A DNA stretch of 56,691 nucleotides from Legionella sp. Its GTDB lineage: Bacteria > Pseudomonadota > Gammaproteobacteria > Legionellales > Legionellaceae. Below are positions 19,123 to 28,323 of the stretch, in pieces (positions within the stretch are counted from its first letter, which is position 1; the number at the start of each line of letters is the position of its first letter). The DNA lies in the NCBI GenBank assembly GCA_030680075.1, contig JAUXWR010000502.1, forward strand, positions 1 through 56,691, given 5' to 3'. The notes under the pieces were generated by a model. The model was not told where the DNA came from. It worked only from the letters and a program-made list of their open reading frames with translations, and searched no databases. A program made the translations under genes and the position numbers.

Positions 19123-19590
19123 ATGAAAATTGGCGATAAAATTCCCAATATTGCATTTAAAGCAACCAATAATATTCTGGCCTCTTTCGATGATTATCAG
19201 GGAAAATGGCTGGTCTTGTATTTTTACCCAAAAGATCAAACGCCTGGCTGCACTATCGAGAGCCATGATTTTCGCGATACCCAGGCTGAATTTAAAAAAC
19301 TCAACGCAGTAGTTTTTGGCATTTCACGTGACAGTTTAAAATCACATGATAATTTTATTTGTAAACAGGCGCTTTCTTTTGATCTTATCAGTGATGAAGC
19401 GGAAGAACTCTGTCAATTATTTGATGTGATAAAAATGAAGTCCATGTACGGTAAACAAGTGCGCGGCATAGAGCGCAGTACTTTCCTCATCAACCCCCAA
19501 GGTATTTTAACGAACGAATGGCGAAAAGTGAAAGTTGCCGGGCATGTGGATGACGTGTTAGCCACCTTAAAAGCGTCACAAAATCAATAA
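19123..19590 (+). CDS. bcp: Bcp/PrxQ thioredoxin-dependent peroxiredoxin
   Basis: Reduces H2O2 and organic peroxides in the cytosol. It has the Bcp pattern FYPKDQTPGCTIESHDFRD with peroxidatic Cys43. The E. coli-type resolving Cys five residues later is absent (His48). Cys80 in DNFICKQ sits where the alternative alpha-3 resolving Cys occurs in part of the family, so this is probably that PrxQ subtype. The ATG at 19123 has AGGAG seven bases upstream; an upstream TTG at 19117 is rejected. 155 residues. The phoH-like gene follows 63 bases later. Confidence 0.93.
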   Translation: MKIGDKIPNIAFKATNNILASFDDYQGKWLVLYFYPKDQTPGCTIESHDFRDTQAEFKKLNAVVFGISRDSLKSHDNFICKQALSFDLISDEAEELCQLFDVIKMKSMYGKQVRGIERSTFLINPQGILTNEWRKVKVAGHVDDVLATLKASQNQ

Positions 19591-19653
19591 GTTCTTGACG
19601 CAATTGTGCCCTGTCATCACAATGAATAAATTTGGCCTTTTGAGGTAATGTTT

Positions 19654-21066
19654 ATGGATAACATGGAAAACAAAGAAAACGCGCGTAAATTGTTTGTGCT
19701 CGATACCAATATTATGATGAGTGATCCAAGTGCCATCTATCACTTTGACGAGCATGACATTTATTTACCAATGGTCGTATTGGAAGAGCTTGACAGCCAT
19801 AAAACAGGCTTATCGGAAATAGCCAGGAACGTCCGTCAGACTAACCGCATGCTCGATGAGCTAATGGCCGGCGCCACTCATCAGGAAATTGTAGCGGGAT
19901 TGCCCATTGCAGGTTTTCGGAATTCCAACTCAAGCAAAAACAGCGGACGCCTGTTTTTTCAAACCGATGATTTTGAACAAATCCGCCCGGCTCTGCTCCC
20001 TGGTCATAAAGTCGACAACACACTTCTTGCTACAGCTCTGGGCTTGCAAAAAAAATATCCCGAGCGCTCCATTGTTATCATTTCCAAAGACATTAACTTA
20101 CGCATTAAAGCCGGAATTTTGGGCATTAAGGCTGAAGATTATTACAATGATCAAGTGCTTGATGATGTTACCCTTTTGCACCGCGGCTTGCACATTTTGG
20201 AAAATGATTTTTGGGATACACATGCCAAGGATATGGAATCCTGGCAGGAAAGCGGGCGCACATTTTATAAAATCAGCGGCCCCTTGATTACCCAGTGGAA
20301 TCCTAATGATTGCCTGAGCACTGAAGATAATCAATTTCAAGCCATCGTTAAAAAAATCGAAACCGAACACGCCATTGTGCAATTAGCACGAGATTACACG
20401 CAATCCAAACATGGTGTATGGGGAATTACGGCGCGCAATCGTGAGCAAAATTTCACGCTTAATCTACTACTGGATCCCGAAGTTGATTTCGTAACCCTGC
20501 AAGGAACGGCAGGAACCGGTAAAACCTTATTAACCATTGCAGCCGGATTAACACAAGTGTTGGATGAAAATCGTTATACTGAAATCATTATGACGCGCGT
20601 TACTATTCCGGTTGGAGAGGATATCGGCTTTTTACCAGGCACCGAAGAAGAAAAAATGACCCCCTGGATGGGCGCATTAATGGATAACCTGGAAGTATTG
20701 CATAGCTCACAAGAGGGTGGCAGTTTTGGTCGTAATGCCACGCAAGACCTGCTTCAAAATAAAATCAAAATTCGGTCATTGAATTTTATGCGCGGTCGTA
20801 CTTTTTTAAATCGCTTTATTATTATTGATGAATCCCAAAACCTCACCCCAAAACAAATTAAAACGCTCGTTACTCGAGCAGGGCCTGGTACTAAAATTGT
20901 TTGTCTGGGTGACATCAAACAGATTGATACGCCTTATCTCTCGGAAACAACATCCGGATTAACCTTTGCAGTGGACAGGTTTAAGCATTGGGACTATAGC
21001 GCACATATGACGTTAACACGTGGTGAACGTTCAAGACTTGCTTATTACGCTGCCGAGCATTTATAG
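19654..21066 (+). CDS. PIN domain - PhoH ATPase fusion
   Basis: The N-terminal PIN nuclease-like domain starts KLFVLDTNIMMSDPSA and continues with VLEELDSHK, which supplies the acidic cluster. The C-terminal PhoH-type P-loop ATPase has GTAGTGKTLL (Walker A), RFIIIDESQNLTPKQIKT (Walker B) and CLGDIKQIDTPYL. This PhoH2/YlaK architecture is linked to RNA unwinding and cleavage and often to toxin-antitoxin loci, but no antitoxin gene is adjacent. ATG at 19654 (MDNMEN, 470 residues) is eight bases after GAGG. The ATG two codons upstream is only two bases from it and less likely. Confidence 0.92.
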   Translation: MDNMENKENARKLFVLDTNIMMSDPSAIYHFDEHDIYLPMVVLEELDSHKTGLSEIARNVRQTNRMLDELMAGATHQEIVAGLPIAGFRNSNSSKNSGRLFFQTDDFEQIRPALLPGHKVDNTLLATALGLQKKYPERSIVIISKDINLRIKAGILGIKAEDYYNDQVLDDVTLLHRGLHILENDFWDTHAKDMESWQESGRTFYKISGPLITQWNPNDCLSTEDNQFQAIVKKIETEHAIVQLARDYTQSKHGVWGITARNREQNFTLNLLLDPEVDFVTLQGTAGTGKTLLTIAAGLTQVLDENRYTEIIMTRVTIPVGEDIGFLPGTEEEKMTPWMGALMDNLEVLHSSQEGGSFGRNATQDLLQNKIKIRSLNFMRGRTFLNRFIIIDESQNLTPKQIKTLVTRAGPGTKIVCLGDIKQIDTPYLSETTSGLTFAVDRFKHWDYSAHMTLTRGERSRLAYYAAEHL

Positions 21067-21109
21067 TACGCATTTTACACGTATCCTCTAATTTGGGCCT
21101 GCCATTAAA

Positions 21110-21166
21110 TTGTAGGTTGGGCCCTTGGCTCAACAAGCTCTGGGGCTTGAGCCCGACCTACATTTT
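21110..21166. repeat. Palindromic repeat, family D (second copy)
   Basis: ATTGTAGGTTGGGCCCTTGG followed by CTCAACAAGCTCTGGGGCTT and GAGCCCGACCTACATTTT. Same orientation and same flanking ATTAAATTGTAGGTT as at 14992-15048. It occupies most of the 143-base spacer between the PhoH-like gene and guaC. Confidence 0.7.
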
Positions 21167-21209
21167 AATTCCAACATGCCTTATAACTATTTTTTAAGAG
21201 ATTATTACC

Positions 21210-22223
21210 ATGAACACTCAAGCCATCACGTTCGATGACGTTTTACTCATTCCCGCCTACAACCATCATGAATCCAGACGTATTGTCGATATCAGTATGA
21301 AAGACCGGCTTGGCACGCTAAATCTTGAGTTACCTGTAATGAGCTCCAACATGGATACTATTACAGAAAGTAACATGGCCAATTTCATGCACAGTAAAGG
21401 CGGGATTGGGGTGTTACATCGTTTTTTAAGCGTTGAGGAAAATATTAAAGAGTTTAAACGTTGCAAGGGGACAGTCTTTGTTTCAGTCGGATGTACTGCC
21501 GCCGAACTTGAACGCGCTGAAGCATTAAGAGACGCAGGTGCTGATCATTTTTGTGTTGATGTGGCTCATGCTCACGCCAAATATGTCGGAAAAACCCTTA
21601 AAAATTTACGTCATTTATTAAAAGATCGCTGCATAATGGCAGGCAACGTTGCTACTTATGCTGGCGCTGATTACCTTGCCTCTTGTGGAGCGGATATTAT
21701 TAAAGCCGGTATAGGTGGCGGTTCTGTGTGTAGCACCCGTATTAAAACAGGATTTGGCATTCCTATGCTTACCTGTATTCAGGACTGCGCGCGATCAGAT
21801 CGTTCTATAGTTGCTGATGGCGGCATTCGTACCTCCGGTGACATTGTTAAAGCCCTCGCCTTTGGCGCGGATTTTGTGATGATTGGCGGGATGCTGGCGG
21901 GCACTGAGCCAACACCCGGTGCGGTTATCACCAAAGAAAATGGCAAACAGGTTAAACGTTACCGTGGAATGGCCTCTCGAGAAGCTCAGGAAGATTTTCT
22001 GGGACAAATGCATGAGTGGAAAACAGCAGAAGGTGTTGCAACAGAAGTACCGTATCGGGAGAATCAGGACGCCATTATCGCTGATATAATCGGCGGACTT
22101 CGTTCAGGTTTAACCTATGCAGGCGCTGATACCATTACCGAGTTACAACGCAAACTTAATTATGTTTTGGTAACACCCGCAGGGCGTCTGGAAAGCCTGC
22201 CGCACAAGTTAATGGAGATTTAG
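21210..22223 (+). CDS. guaC: GMP reductase / IMP-dehydrogenase-family protein
   Basis: TIM-barrel enzyme of purine salvage converting GMP to IMP with NADPH. It opens [11 protein letters not shown] and has the catalytic loop [11 protein letters not shown] with the active-site Cys, [20 protein letters not shown], and [12 protein letters not shown]. There are no CBS domains and it is 337 residues long, so GMP reductase fits better than IMP dehydrogenase (about 490 residues). The flap segment [13 protein letters not shown] is typical. It is a single gene between repeats. Strictly, the substrate is inferred from family and length. Confidence 0.9.
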   Translation: MNTQAITFDDVLLIPAYNHHESRRIVDISMKDRLGTLNLELPVMSSNMDTITESNMANFMHSKGGIGVLHRFLSVEENIKEFKRCKGTVFVSVGCTAAELERAEALRDAGADHFCVDVAHAHAKYVGKTLKNLRHLLKDRCIMAGNVATYAGADYLASCGADIIKAGIGGGSVCSTRIKTGFGIPMLTCIQDCARSDRSIVADGGIRTSGDIVKALAFGADFVMIGGMLAGTEPTPGAVITKENGKQVKRYRGMASREAQEDFLGQMHEWKTAEGVATEVPYRENQDAIIADIIGGLRSGLTYAGADTITELQRKLNYVLVTPAGRLESLPHKLMEI

Positions 22224-22253
22224 CATTAAATCCTCTGAAATCTGTAGCAATCT

Positions 22254-22341
22254 GTAGCCCGGATTAGCGAAGCGTAATCCGGGAAATGCATGACAGAGAA
22301 GAATCGACATCCCCGGATTACGCTTCGCTAATCCGGGCTAC
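22254..22341. repeat. Palindromic repeat, family A
   Basis: A perfect 30-bp inverted repeat. The left arm at 22254-22283 begins GTAGCCCGGATTAGCGAAGC, the right arm is at 22312-22341, and the loop is 28 bases. It lies between the end of guaC and the end of the 56-residue gene on the other strand, so it could serve as a bidirectional terminator, although no T-run follows. Confidence 0.85.
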
Positions 22342-22369
22342 ATTGGATATTTTTAAAAATTTCTGAGCT

Positions 22370-22540
22370 TTAAAGCAGCAAGGCCACTTGTGCGATTTTT
22401 TCTACATCTTCCGCATTAAAACTTTGTTGTTTTTGATTTGAATCATCATAATTATCCATCGCATTCTTCGCATCTGGATCTGTGTCAAACATTGCTGTCG
22501 GACTGGTAGCTGTATCTGCACCTTTCGTTAAATCAGGCAT
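22370..22540 (-). CDS. Small acidic hypothetical protein (56 aa)
   Basis: Short gene reading MPDLTKGADTATSP at its start and EKIAQVALLL at its end. AAGGTG lies five bases before the ATG at 22540, which supports translation. It is Asp/Asn/Gln rich in the middle (DNYDDSNQKQQS), with a short C-terminal helix and no cysteines. There is no known family in my memory. It diverges from the alpha/beta hydrolase gene, so the two share the intergenic region 22541-22711. Confidence 0.6.
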   Translation of the reverse strand: MPDLTKGADTATSPTAMFDTDPDAKNAMDNYDDSNQKQQSFNAEDVEKIAQVALLL

Positions 22541-22711
22541 AATTTTCACCTTTTTATATAAAACTCTCTAATTTAAAGATAGCATACAGCAGGATTTTAT
22601 TTGCTACAGTATGCAGCCATTATACGTCTATTATACTGATTGTTTACTTAAATACGATTACTCTATGAGTAATTTACAATTATTTTGCATTATTTTTGCT
22701 CAAAGGTGACT

Positions 22712-23506
22712 ATGAATCTTGATGATTTTCGCTGTATGCGTCGTGGGGTGCATCTCTCAGTGGTGAACTCTGCGGATGCGAAGCTTTTAGCTCCTGTAAA
22801 TCAACGCAATGGAAAAAACAAGAGAGCATTGTTGCTTTTACATGGCTTCTCCTCAACGCCCGCGGTTTTTCGCCATTTACTGGCCAGTTTTTCTGACTAT
22901 GATGCGATAGTTATTCCAGCCTTACCGGGGCACGCTGAGAGTCTTGATGCGTTTGCTGAAATGAAAAGAGCGGACTTAGTGTCATATGTGGAAAAAATCT
23001 GTGCGGATTTAATTCAGGAATTTGAGCAAGTAGATGTAATGGGTTTATCTCTTGGAGGAGTCCTTGCCTATCATTTAAGCACGCGCTTCCCACTTAATCA
23101 TCTCTATCTATTGGCACCCGCCTTTGACCTGCATCTGGCTATTCCGAAGGCTATTAAACTAGCCCGGTTTTGCAAGTGGCTTGGGTTTAGTCAGCTATAC
23201 AGTGTTGCCGGCAATCTTTACACTTCGCATTCCGGTGAAATTGCTTATCGGTTATTGCCTTTAACCAGTATTATCGAGCTTTTAAGTTTAATAGGAGAGT
23301 TTGAATTTACCCCACCCTCCTGCCCTACGGATGTATTTTTGGGTTCGCACGATGAAGTAGTCGCCTCACCCTATGTAGCCGAGCGTTTTATTAATTGCAG
23401 TAACGCCACCATTCATTGGCTGGAAAATTCTGCCCATGTCATACCTTTGGATGGCGATCTCGACGCTATCATAAATTGCGTTAAAAAAAATCAGCTACCT
23501 GCTTAA
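22712..23506 (+). CDS. Alpha/beta hydrolase (carboxylesterase-like)
   Basis: Serine hydrolase of 264 residues. LLLLHGFSSTP supplies the oxyanion hole, GLSLGG the nucleophile Ser113, GSHDEVV the acid and NSAHVIPLD the histidine. The overall pattern resembles Est30-type carboxylesterases and monoglyceride lipases. There is no signal peptide, so a cytosolic role with an unknown ester substrate is likely. The ATG at 22712 follows AAAGGTG; the frame is open nine codons upstream to a TTG without supporting features. Confidence 0.88.
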   Translation: MNLDDFRCMRRGVHLSVVNSADAKLLAPVNQRNGKNKRALLLLHGFSSTPAVFRHLLASFSDYDAIVIPALPGHAESLDAFAEMKRADLVSYVEKICADLIQEFEQVDVMGLSLGGVLAYHLSTRFPLNHLYLLAPAFDLHLAIPKAIKLARFCKWLGFSQLYSVAGNLYTSHSGEIAYRLLPLTSIIELLSLIGEFEFTPPSCPTDVFLGSHDEVVASPYVAERFINCSNATIHWLENSAHVIPLDGDLDAIINCVKKNQLPA

Positions 23507-23535
23507 ACGCGATTTTACGAAAAAAGCTCAAGATA

Positions 23536-23560
23536 CCCCTGCCTGTAAAACAGCAGGGGC
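23536..23560. terminator. Hairpin between convergent genes
   Basis: CCCCTGC, a ten-base loop, then GCAGGGG, in the 66-base gap between the hydrolase stop and the stop of the minus-strand outer-membrane gene. Read on the minus strand it is followed after a few bases by CTTTTTTCG, so it may end transcription from that side, and from the other with less certainty. Confidence 0.5.
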
Positions 23561-23572
23561 ATATAGAAATTG

Positions 23573-24343
23573 CTATACCTTATAAGATAATTTAACAAAA
23601 AGCGTATTGATAGTGGCAGCTACCTTGGCAACATTTACCTGCATGGTACCTACAGCCTCACCATTAAGTAGTACAGGTGCCGTCAGAGCGCCAGGGCTCG
23701 CCACCTTTCCATAATCAGCAAAGCGATATTCCGCACCCAGTGTAAAATGCTCTGAAAGCGCACGTCTGACGCCAGCTCCCAGCGTTAGTCCTGTTTTATG
23801 CTCAGAACGGGTCGTTAATGGAATAGTAGCAAAAGGGCTTACGTCTGGCCCAAAACTTTGATCGTAGGTAACTATAGTGGAGATGTCAAAATCTCCTCTT
23901 TGTGCACCTGCCAAACCATATAGTAAGGTATTCGGGTCTATAAGCACTCCAGGCTGGAGCGCCAGTGTAAAACTGTTATTGAGTTTTACTTGAGTCCTGG
24001 CCCCTAAATCAAAGCCGCTCATTAACTCCTGGATTCGAAATGTTTTCGTAACCTGAGTACCCTCAGAATCTGCAGACAACTCTAGCCCTAGAAAAAATCT
24101 TGGTGAAAAAGCGTAAGTATAACTTATGCCAAGAAGGCCCACAGCATTACTGTCCGCTAATGCCGTTCCGTCACCCACCAGATGTAGAGCATCAGGTATA
24201 ACCACTTGAAGAGGCTGTTTCACATCAAAACTTGCTGTACTACCGCCTGCTCCAAGGCTCAATTCGAATCCTTGAAAACGATTTTCAGAAGCCTGAGCAC
24301 AACATGCTGAAAACAGCAGGGTAAATAAAATGGATTTTCTCAT
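23573..24343 (-). CDS. Outer-membrane beta-barrel protein
   Basis: A protein of 256 residues with a clear signal peptide (MRKSILFTLLFSACCAQA, cleavage before SENRF). It has alternating hydrophobic strands with aromatic ends such as FQGFELSLGAGGSTASF, LGISYTYAFSPRFFLGLELS and TLGAEYRFADYGKV, and ends in a strand LFVKLSYKV. This is the OmpW/OmpA-like eight-stranded porin-type pattern. The ATG at 24343 is six bases after AAGGA; the ATG two codons upstream directly abuts that site and is rejected. Role unknown, possibly surface adhesion or stress. It follows the DUF2807 lipoprotein gene on the same strand. Confidence 0.8.
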   Translation of the reverse strand: MRKSILFTLLFSACCAQASENRFQGFELSLGAGGSTASFDVKQPLQVVIPDALHLVGDGTALADSNAVGLLGISYTYAFSPRFFLGLELSADSEGTQVTKTFRIQELMSGFDLGARTQVKLNNSFTLALQPGVLIDPNTLLYGLAGAQRGDFDISTIVTYDQSFGPDVSPFATIPLTTRSEHKTGLTLGAGVRRALSEHFTLGAEYRFADYGKVASPGALTAPVLLNGEAVGTMQVNVAKVAATINTLFVKLSYKV

Positions 24344-24390
24344 TATCATTCCTTGATTTTAGAGGGATAAACCACCTCGTGATGGGTATG

Positions 24391-25332
24391 CTACTTGTTA
24401 TAAGGAGTATACTCCTCGACAAAAGGATCGCTTAAGTCGCGCATATCGAGAACCGAGCCATTGTAAGCCATGAAATCCGTTTTCATTTCGGGAATTTCAT
24501 AGAAATAAATATTACTGGCATCTGTAGCTAGGGTATGTTGCCTGTCAAGCGCTGTTATTTCTGCAACTGATCGGCCATGCGTTTTTGCAAAAGTACGCAC
24601 CGCTCGTAAATAGCGACCATTAAAGCGGGCATAATCCCAAAGCTCTACATCCAGCTTGTTAACAATACCACCGAGTTGCAAGAACGTATGACCTCGGGCT
24701 CTGATAGTCAGTACATTGCTTTTGACCCAGTAAAGCCCGAGCCATGCATCACCATCAAGATTAATCGTTGATACATTGGCATAACCCGCCAGCTTGACAC
24801 GCGCTTTGCCATTGATACTTAATTGCAGATTTTGAGCTTTTACCCCATTTATTTCGACATAACCTGGGCCATTTACGTCGAGTTTGTGCAGATAAATGTT
24901 CCCCGCAAAAATTGTGCGACCGGGATTAGTAATGGATAAATCCAGAAAGCTTGAGTTTATACGCTGGCCGGTGATAGTACCCACGCCCTTATAAGTAAAG
25001 GAATTGAGGAAACGGGTTCGGATTTCAGCTGTAACAGGGCCAAATCTTGGAGAGTCATTGGGTATGCTAACTAATAATGTACCATTATGAACGATAGTGA
25101 CTACTTTAGCCAAATCTCGCGGGTCACCCCGTAAAATAACCTGGGGTTTAGCGTATCCCGTGTGCAGACTTACATTAATCCGCCCTTCTGCTACAACATC
25201 ATTATAAGCAGCTACTGCGCGCGTCTGGGTAGTCTTCTTTACAACAGGCAATACCGTCTGTGGTAGCGGTGTACGCGCGCAACCCAGCAATAATAATGTC
25301 AGACAAATCAACAACAAAGGACGTTTTAACAT
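24391..25332 (-). CDS. DUF2807-type lipoprotein
   Basis: The signal peptide ends in a lipobox LLLLGC with Cys18, so the product is a lipoprotein. The mature part (about 295 residues) is a repetitive beta-helix-like protein with FTYKGVGTITG, LSINGKARVKLAG and INLDGDAWLGL, the hallmark of the DUF2807 (head GIN / putative autotransporter adhesin) family. The start is the ATG at 25332; five upstream codons from a TTG are rejected because they would precede the lipoprotein signal. Likely anchored in the outer membrane. Function unknown. Confidence 0.82.
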   Translation of the reverse strand: MLKRPLLLICLTLLLLGCARTPLPQTVLPVVKKTTQTRAVAAYNDVVAEGRINVSLHTGYAKPQVILRGDPRDLAKVVTIVHNGTLLVSIPNDSPRFGPVTAEIRTRFLNSFTYKGVGTITGQRINSSFLDLSITNPGRTIFAGNIYLHKLDVNGPGYVEINGVKAQNLQLSINGKARVKLAGYANVSTINLDGDAWLGLYWVKSNVLTIRARGHTFLQLGGIVNKLDVELWDYARFNGRYLRAVRTFAKTHGRSVAEITALDRQHTLATDASNIYFYEIPEMKTDFMAYNGSVLDMRDLSDPFVEEYTPYNK

Positions 25333-25422
25333 TAGCCCATGTTCCAAATAAATTTTCTTCCTACATTAGAGGAAGTTCGTGCAATGCGCAAGCTGTATCC
25401 TCTTGGCTTTAGAGCTGCAGAT

Positions 25423-26406
25423 TCAATTGGCAGGCTCACTATTAAAATCAGAAATGCTAATTCGCTCAGGGCATCCTTCATAGCGCGTGTATTCCGGTGC
25501 CTTTTTAACCAGCGCAACAAGGGACTCATTTTCAGCCAATAATGCGGGGAGTTGAATGAAAATATCCACCAGAACACCATTTTTACAGCCAAAATACACT
25601 TTGCTGATAGCCTCTGTGCCAAAAGATGCCCCGGCTCTCTCTTGTAATTGTGTGCGTGTTACTTGCTGCCCGCGGTGATCATGCAGATAAATACCTAATG
25701 CCGTTTGATCAGCCTCTGAGGTCAGGCGCGCCGCCATTGCAAAATAATCATCCGTGGATAAAAACTGGCAACTGCCGTGCTTATTCCACTCATGGCGTTC
25801 GAGACAGCTGCCAAAGGCAAAACCTGGCATCACCCCTTTTAAAACACTCGCCACCGGTTCACTCAGATTTAGAGGGGCATAATCACAATGATGCGTTTTA
25901 GGCACGGTTGTACAAAAACCATAATGATCGCCACAAGCATCTTGATTTGGCCATAAACCATGTAAAACCAAATGGCTTGCGGAATAAGAATTAGCCGATA
26001 AATGACGACATTCTGCCTTGCCTGCCTCATAGCCATATGTTTCACAAAAACCTGGTTGCCAGCTGAGGGCTATTATGTATGAATTCGCAAGACCTGGGCT
26101 TAGTTCACAGCTCTGAGGTTTGGGGTGTTGATAGGTGGCAACACCACAATTAGCACTTACCCAACGCTGTGAGAATTGATTGTCAGGAACGACTATACGC
26201 AGCCAATCAGGATTATTCTGTCGATTAATTTCCAATAATTTATAGGTAGTATTGGGCTGAATCAAAAGGTCATCAGGATTCGTTTTTTTGTTTTTAGAGA
26301 TATAGGCAGGGCAGGAATTGTTTGCCTCAAAGCTGCCATCTACATTGGTCGAAGCAAGGGCTGTCGTCAAAAAAGATAGAAGAAAAATTGCGATTAAATT
26401 TCTCAT
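25423..26406 (-). CDS. srnA: Secreted T2-family ribonuclease (SrnA-like)
   Basis: Endoribonuclease of the eukaryote-rich RNase T2 family. An N-terminal signal peptide (MRNLIAIFLLSFLTTALA) is followed by an extension of about 85 residues, then the catalytic blocks LVLHGLWPNQ (CAS I) and ERHEWNKHGSC (CAS II), which carry the active-site histidines. Many paired cysteines are present. In L. pneumophila the homologue SrnA is exported by the type II system and promotes growth in amoebae. ATG at 26406 is eight bases after AGGA, giving 327 residues; the 16 codons upstream are not signal-like. Named by family and context. Confidence 0.9.
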   Translation of the reverse strand: MRNLIAIFLLSFLTTALASTNVDGSFEANNSCPAYISKNKKTNPDDLLIQPNTTYKLLEINRQNNPDWLRIVVPDNQFSQRWVSANCGVATYQHPKPQSCELSPGLANSYIIALSWQPGFCETYGYEAGKAECRHLSANSYSASHLVLHGLWPNQDACGDHYGFCTTVPKTHHCDYAPLNLSEPVASVLKGVMPGFAFGSCLERHEWNKHGSCQFLSTDDYFAMAARLTSEADQTALGIYLHDHRGQQVTRTQLQERAGASFGTEAISKVYFGCKNGVLVDIFIQLPALLAENESLVALVKKAPEYTRYEGCPERISISDFNSEPAN

Positions 26407-26514
26407 AAGTGCGTCCTGACTATATATGATGAGGAGATTATACCTATCTTTCATAAAGATACGAGAACTTCCTCTGACTTAAAGCCCCTTGTTCCTTACT
26501 TCTTTGCAACGAAT

Positions 26515-27696
26515 TTATACCACCTGACCTGCAGCCCACCCTGAAGACCAGGCCCATTGAAAATTATAGCCGCCAAGCCAGCCTGTCACATCAAGAACTT
26601 CTCCAATAAAATAGAGCCCGGGTATTTGTTTTACTTCCATGGTCTGGGATGAGATAACATCGGTATCCACGCCGCCTAAGGTTACTTCGGCGGTACGGTA
26701 GCCTTCAGTACCGTTAGGTTTTATTTGCCATTGTTTAAAACGTGAGATAATTTCCTGCAATTTTTTTTCAGATAAAATGTGCAGCTCACTTTCCAACAAT
26801 GATTCGTCCAGAAAGGAACTCACGACCCGCTTAGGCAGTGATTTTTCCAGGTAATGTTTAAGACGCATTTGTGGTGTCTGTTTTTTTTGGAGAGACAGGT
26901 TATTTGTCCACTCGTTATCGACATCCAGATCAATGGATAAAGCGGCTCCAGGTTGCCAATAAGATGAAATTTGCAGGATGGCCGGGCCACTTAAACCGCG
27001 ATGAGTAAAGAGCATGTCCAGCGTGAAACTCTGACCATTGCAAGTAACTTTTGACGCAAGTGATACTCCTGATAGCTGACTTACCCAGTCTTTATCATCA
27101 GGTTGTAACGTAAAGGGGACTAATCCTGCACGCGTCGAGAGAACTGGCAGACCAAATTGAGTCGCGAGCTGATAGCCAAAGGGGGACGCCCCCATGGTTG
27201 GGATGGATAAACCGCCCGTTGCTATCACCAATGATTCAGCCGTTAACAATTCGCCACTTTCCAATATCACGTTAAAGTGTGAGGCGGTTTTTTCAATATT
27301 TTTGACAGGCGCATTTAACCGCACAAGGACTTTCGCCTGTTCGGCACAATCTAAAAGCATGGCGACAATGTCTGATGCTTTATTATCACAAAATAGTTGT
27401 CCATGTGATTTTTCGTGAAAAGGGATGCGATGCTTTTTAACTAATTCGATAAAATCATTTGAGGTATAGCGCTTAAGCGCGGATTTACAGAAATGAGGAT
27501 TAGCGGAAAGATAGTGGTGCGCCTCAATGTTATAGTTGGTAAAATTACAACGCCCGCCTCCGGACATTAATATTTTCTTTCCCACTTTATTGGCATGATC
27601 AAGAACGAGCACCCGCCGTCCACGTTTACCGGCCTCAATAGCGCACATTAAGCCCGCAGCACCCGCACCAATGATAATAACATCAAAATTTTTCAT
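26515..27696 (-). CDS. YhiN/HI0933-family flavoprotein
   Basis: FAD-dependent oxidoreductase of 393 residues. It begins with the Rossmann motif VIIIGAGAAGLMCAIEAG, followed by KILMSGGGRCNFTN, the signature of this family. VIATGGLSIPTMGASPFGYQ is the second FAD contact, and FIGEVLDVTGWLGGYNFQWA the C-terminal one. The physiological substrate is unsettled in the family. No membrane or signal sequence. It lies alone between the RNase and cold-shock genes. Confidence 0.92.
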   Translation of the reverse strand: MKNFDVIIIGAGAAGLMCAIEAGKRGRRVLVLDHANKVGKKILMSGGGRCNFTNYNIEAHHYLSANPHFCKSALKRYTSNDFIELVKKHRIPFHEKSHGQLFCDNKASDIVAMLLDCAEQAKVLVRLNAPVKNIEKTASHFNVILESGELLTAESLVIATGGLSIPTMGASPFGYQLATQFGLPVLSTRAGLVPFTLQPDDKDWVSQLSGVSLASKVTCNGQSFTLDMLFTHRGLSGPAILQISSYWQPGAALSIDLDVDNEWTNNLSLQKKQTPQMRLKHYLEKSLPKRVVSSFLDESLLESELHILSEKKLQEIISRFKQWQIKPNGTEGYRTAEVTLGGVDTDVISSQTMEVKQIPGLYFIGEVLDVTGWLGGYNFQWAWSSGWAAGQVV

Positions 27697-27773
27697 AAGA
27701 CAAAACAGATCACCCCCTTTAGTGCCAACCCACGGCAGACACCAAAGGAGGAAGATGGGAGAAAACAGCAGGA

Positions 27774-27989
27774 TTAAATGGCAGTAACTTCTTCTGCTTG
27801 CAATCCTTTAGGGCCTTTAGTAACCGTGAATTGTACACGTTGGCCTTCGACCAATGTTTTACGACCCGCAGTACTTACGATTGAACGAAAGTGTACAAAA
27901 ACATCGTCTTGACCATTATCACGGCTGATGAAGCCATACCCTTTATCATCGTTAAACCACTTGACGTGGCCAGTTTCTATAGCAGACAT
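27774..27989 (-). CDS. Cold-shock domain protein (CspA family)
   Basis: RNA/DNA-binding OB-fold protein of 71 residues with both RNP motifs: [12 protein letters not shown] (RNP1) and DVFVHF (RNP2). The start is the ATG at 27989 (MSAIETG), which follows GGAAAG; a TTG four codons upstream overlaps that site and is rejected. The ~180-base leader upstream, to the repeat at 28201, contains a short hairpin (TGCCAGGTATGCCAG region), so leader-based regulation as in cspA is possible but not shown. Confidence 0.93.
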   Translation of the reverse strand: MSAIETGHVKWFNDDKGYGFISRDNGQDDVFVHFRSIVSTAGRKTLVEGQRVQFTVTKGPKGLQAEEVTAI

Positions 27990-28200
27990 TATACTTTCCA
28001 AATTAAATTAAACATATACCGTGCCAGGTATGCCAGTTGAATCATGGGGCTTTAACGCAATAAACACGCTGTGTTGCAATGCAAGAAGGAGTTATTTACG
28101 AGTAACAATGATTCATTCAGGAATATCTGAATACAGGTAATATTATTATAACTCACAGTAAATACAAATGCATCAGAAGCAGCAGGTTTTTTGCATACCT

Positions 28201-28323
28201 AACCGAGCCGCGACCGTCAGGAAGCGTTCACAGGACTTCATGATGCGGCAGGTTTTGAGAAATACACAAGGCGCGTTTAACAATCTCGCTCCATCAACAC
28301 TCCCTAACGGTCGTGGCTCGGTT
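28201..28323. repeat. Palindromic repeat, family B
   Basis: Ends AACCGAGCCGCGACCGTCAG (28201-) and CGGTCGTGGCTCGGTT (to 28323) are near-perfect inverted repeats. The loop holds GAGAAATACACAAG, whose complement recurs in the units at 36291 and 36416. The right end abuts the batD stop codon. With the region just left of it, this accounts for the 333 bases between cspA and batD. Confidence 0.85.
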
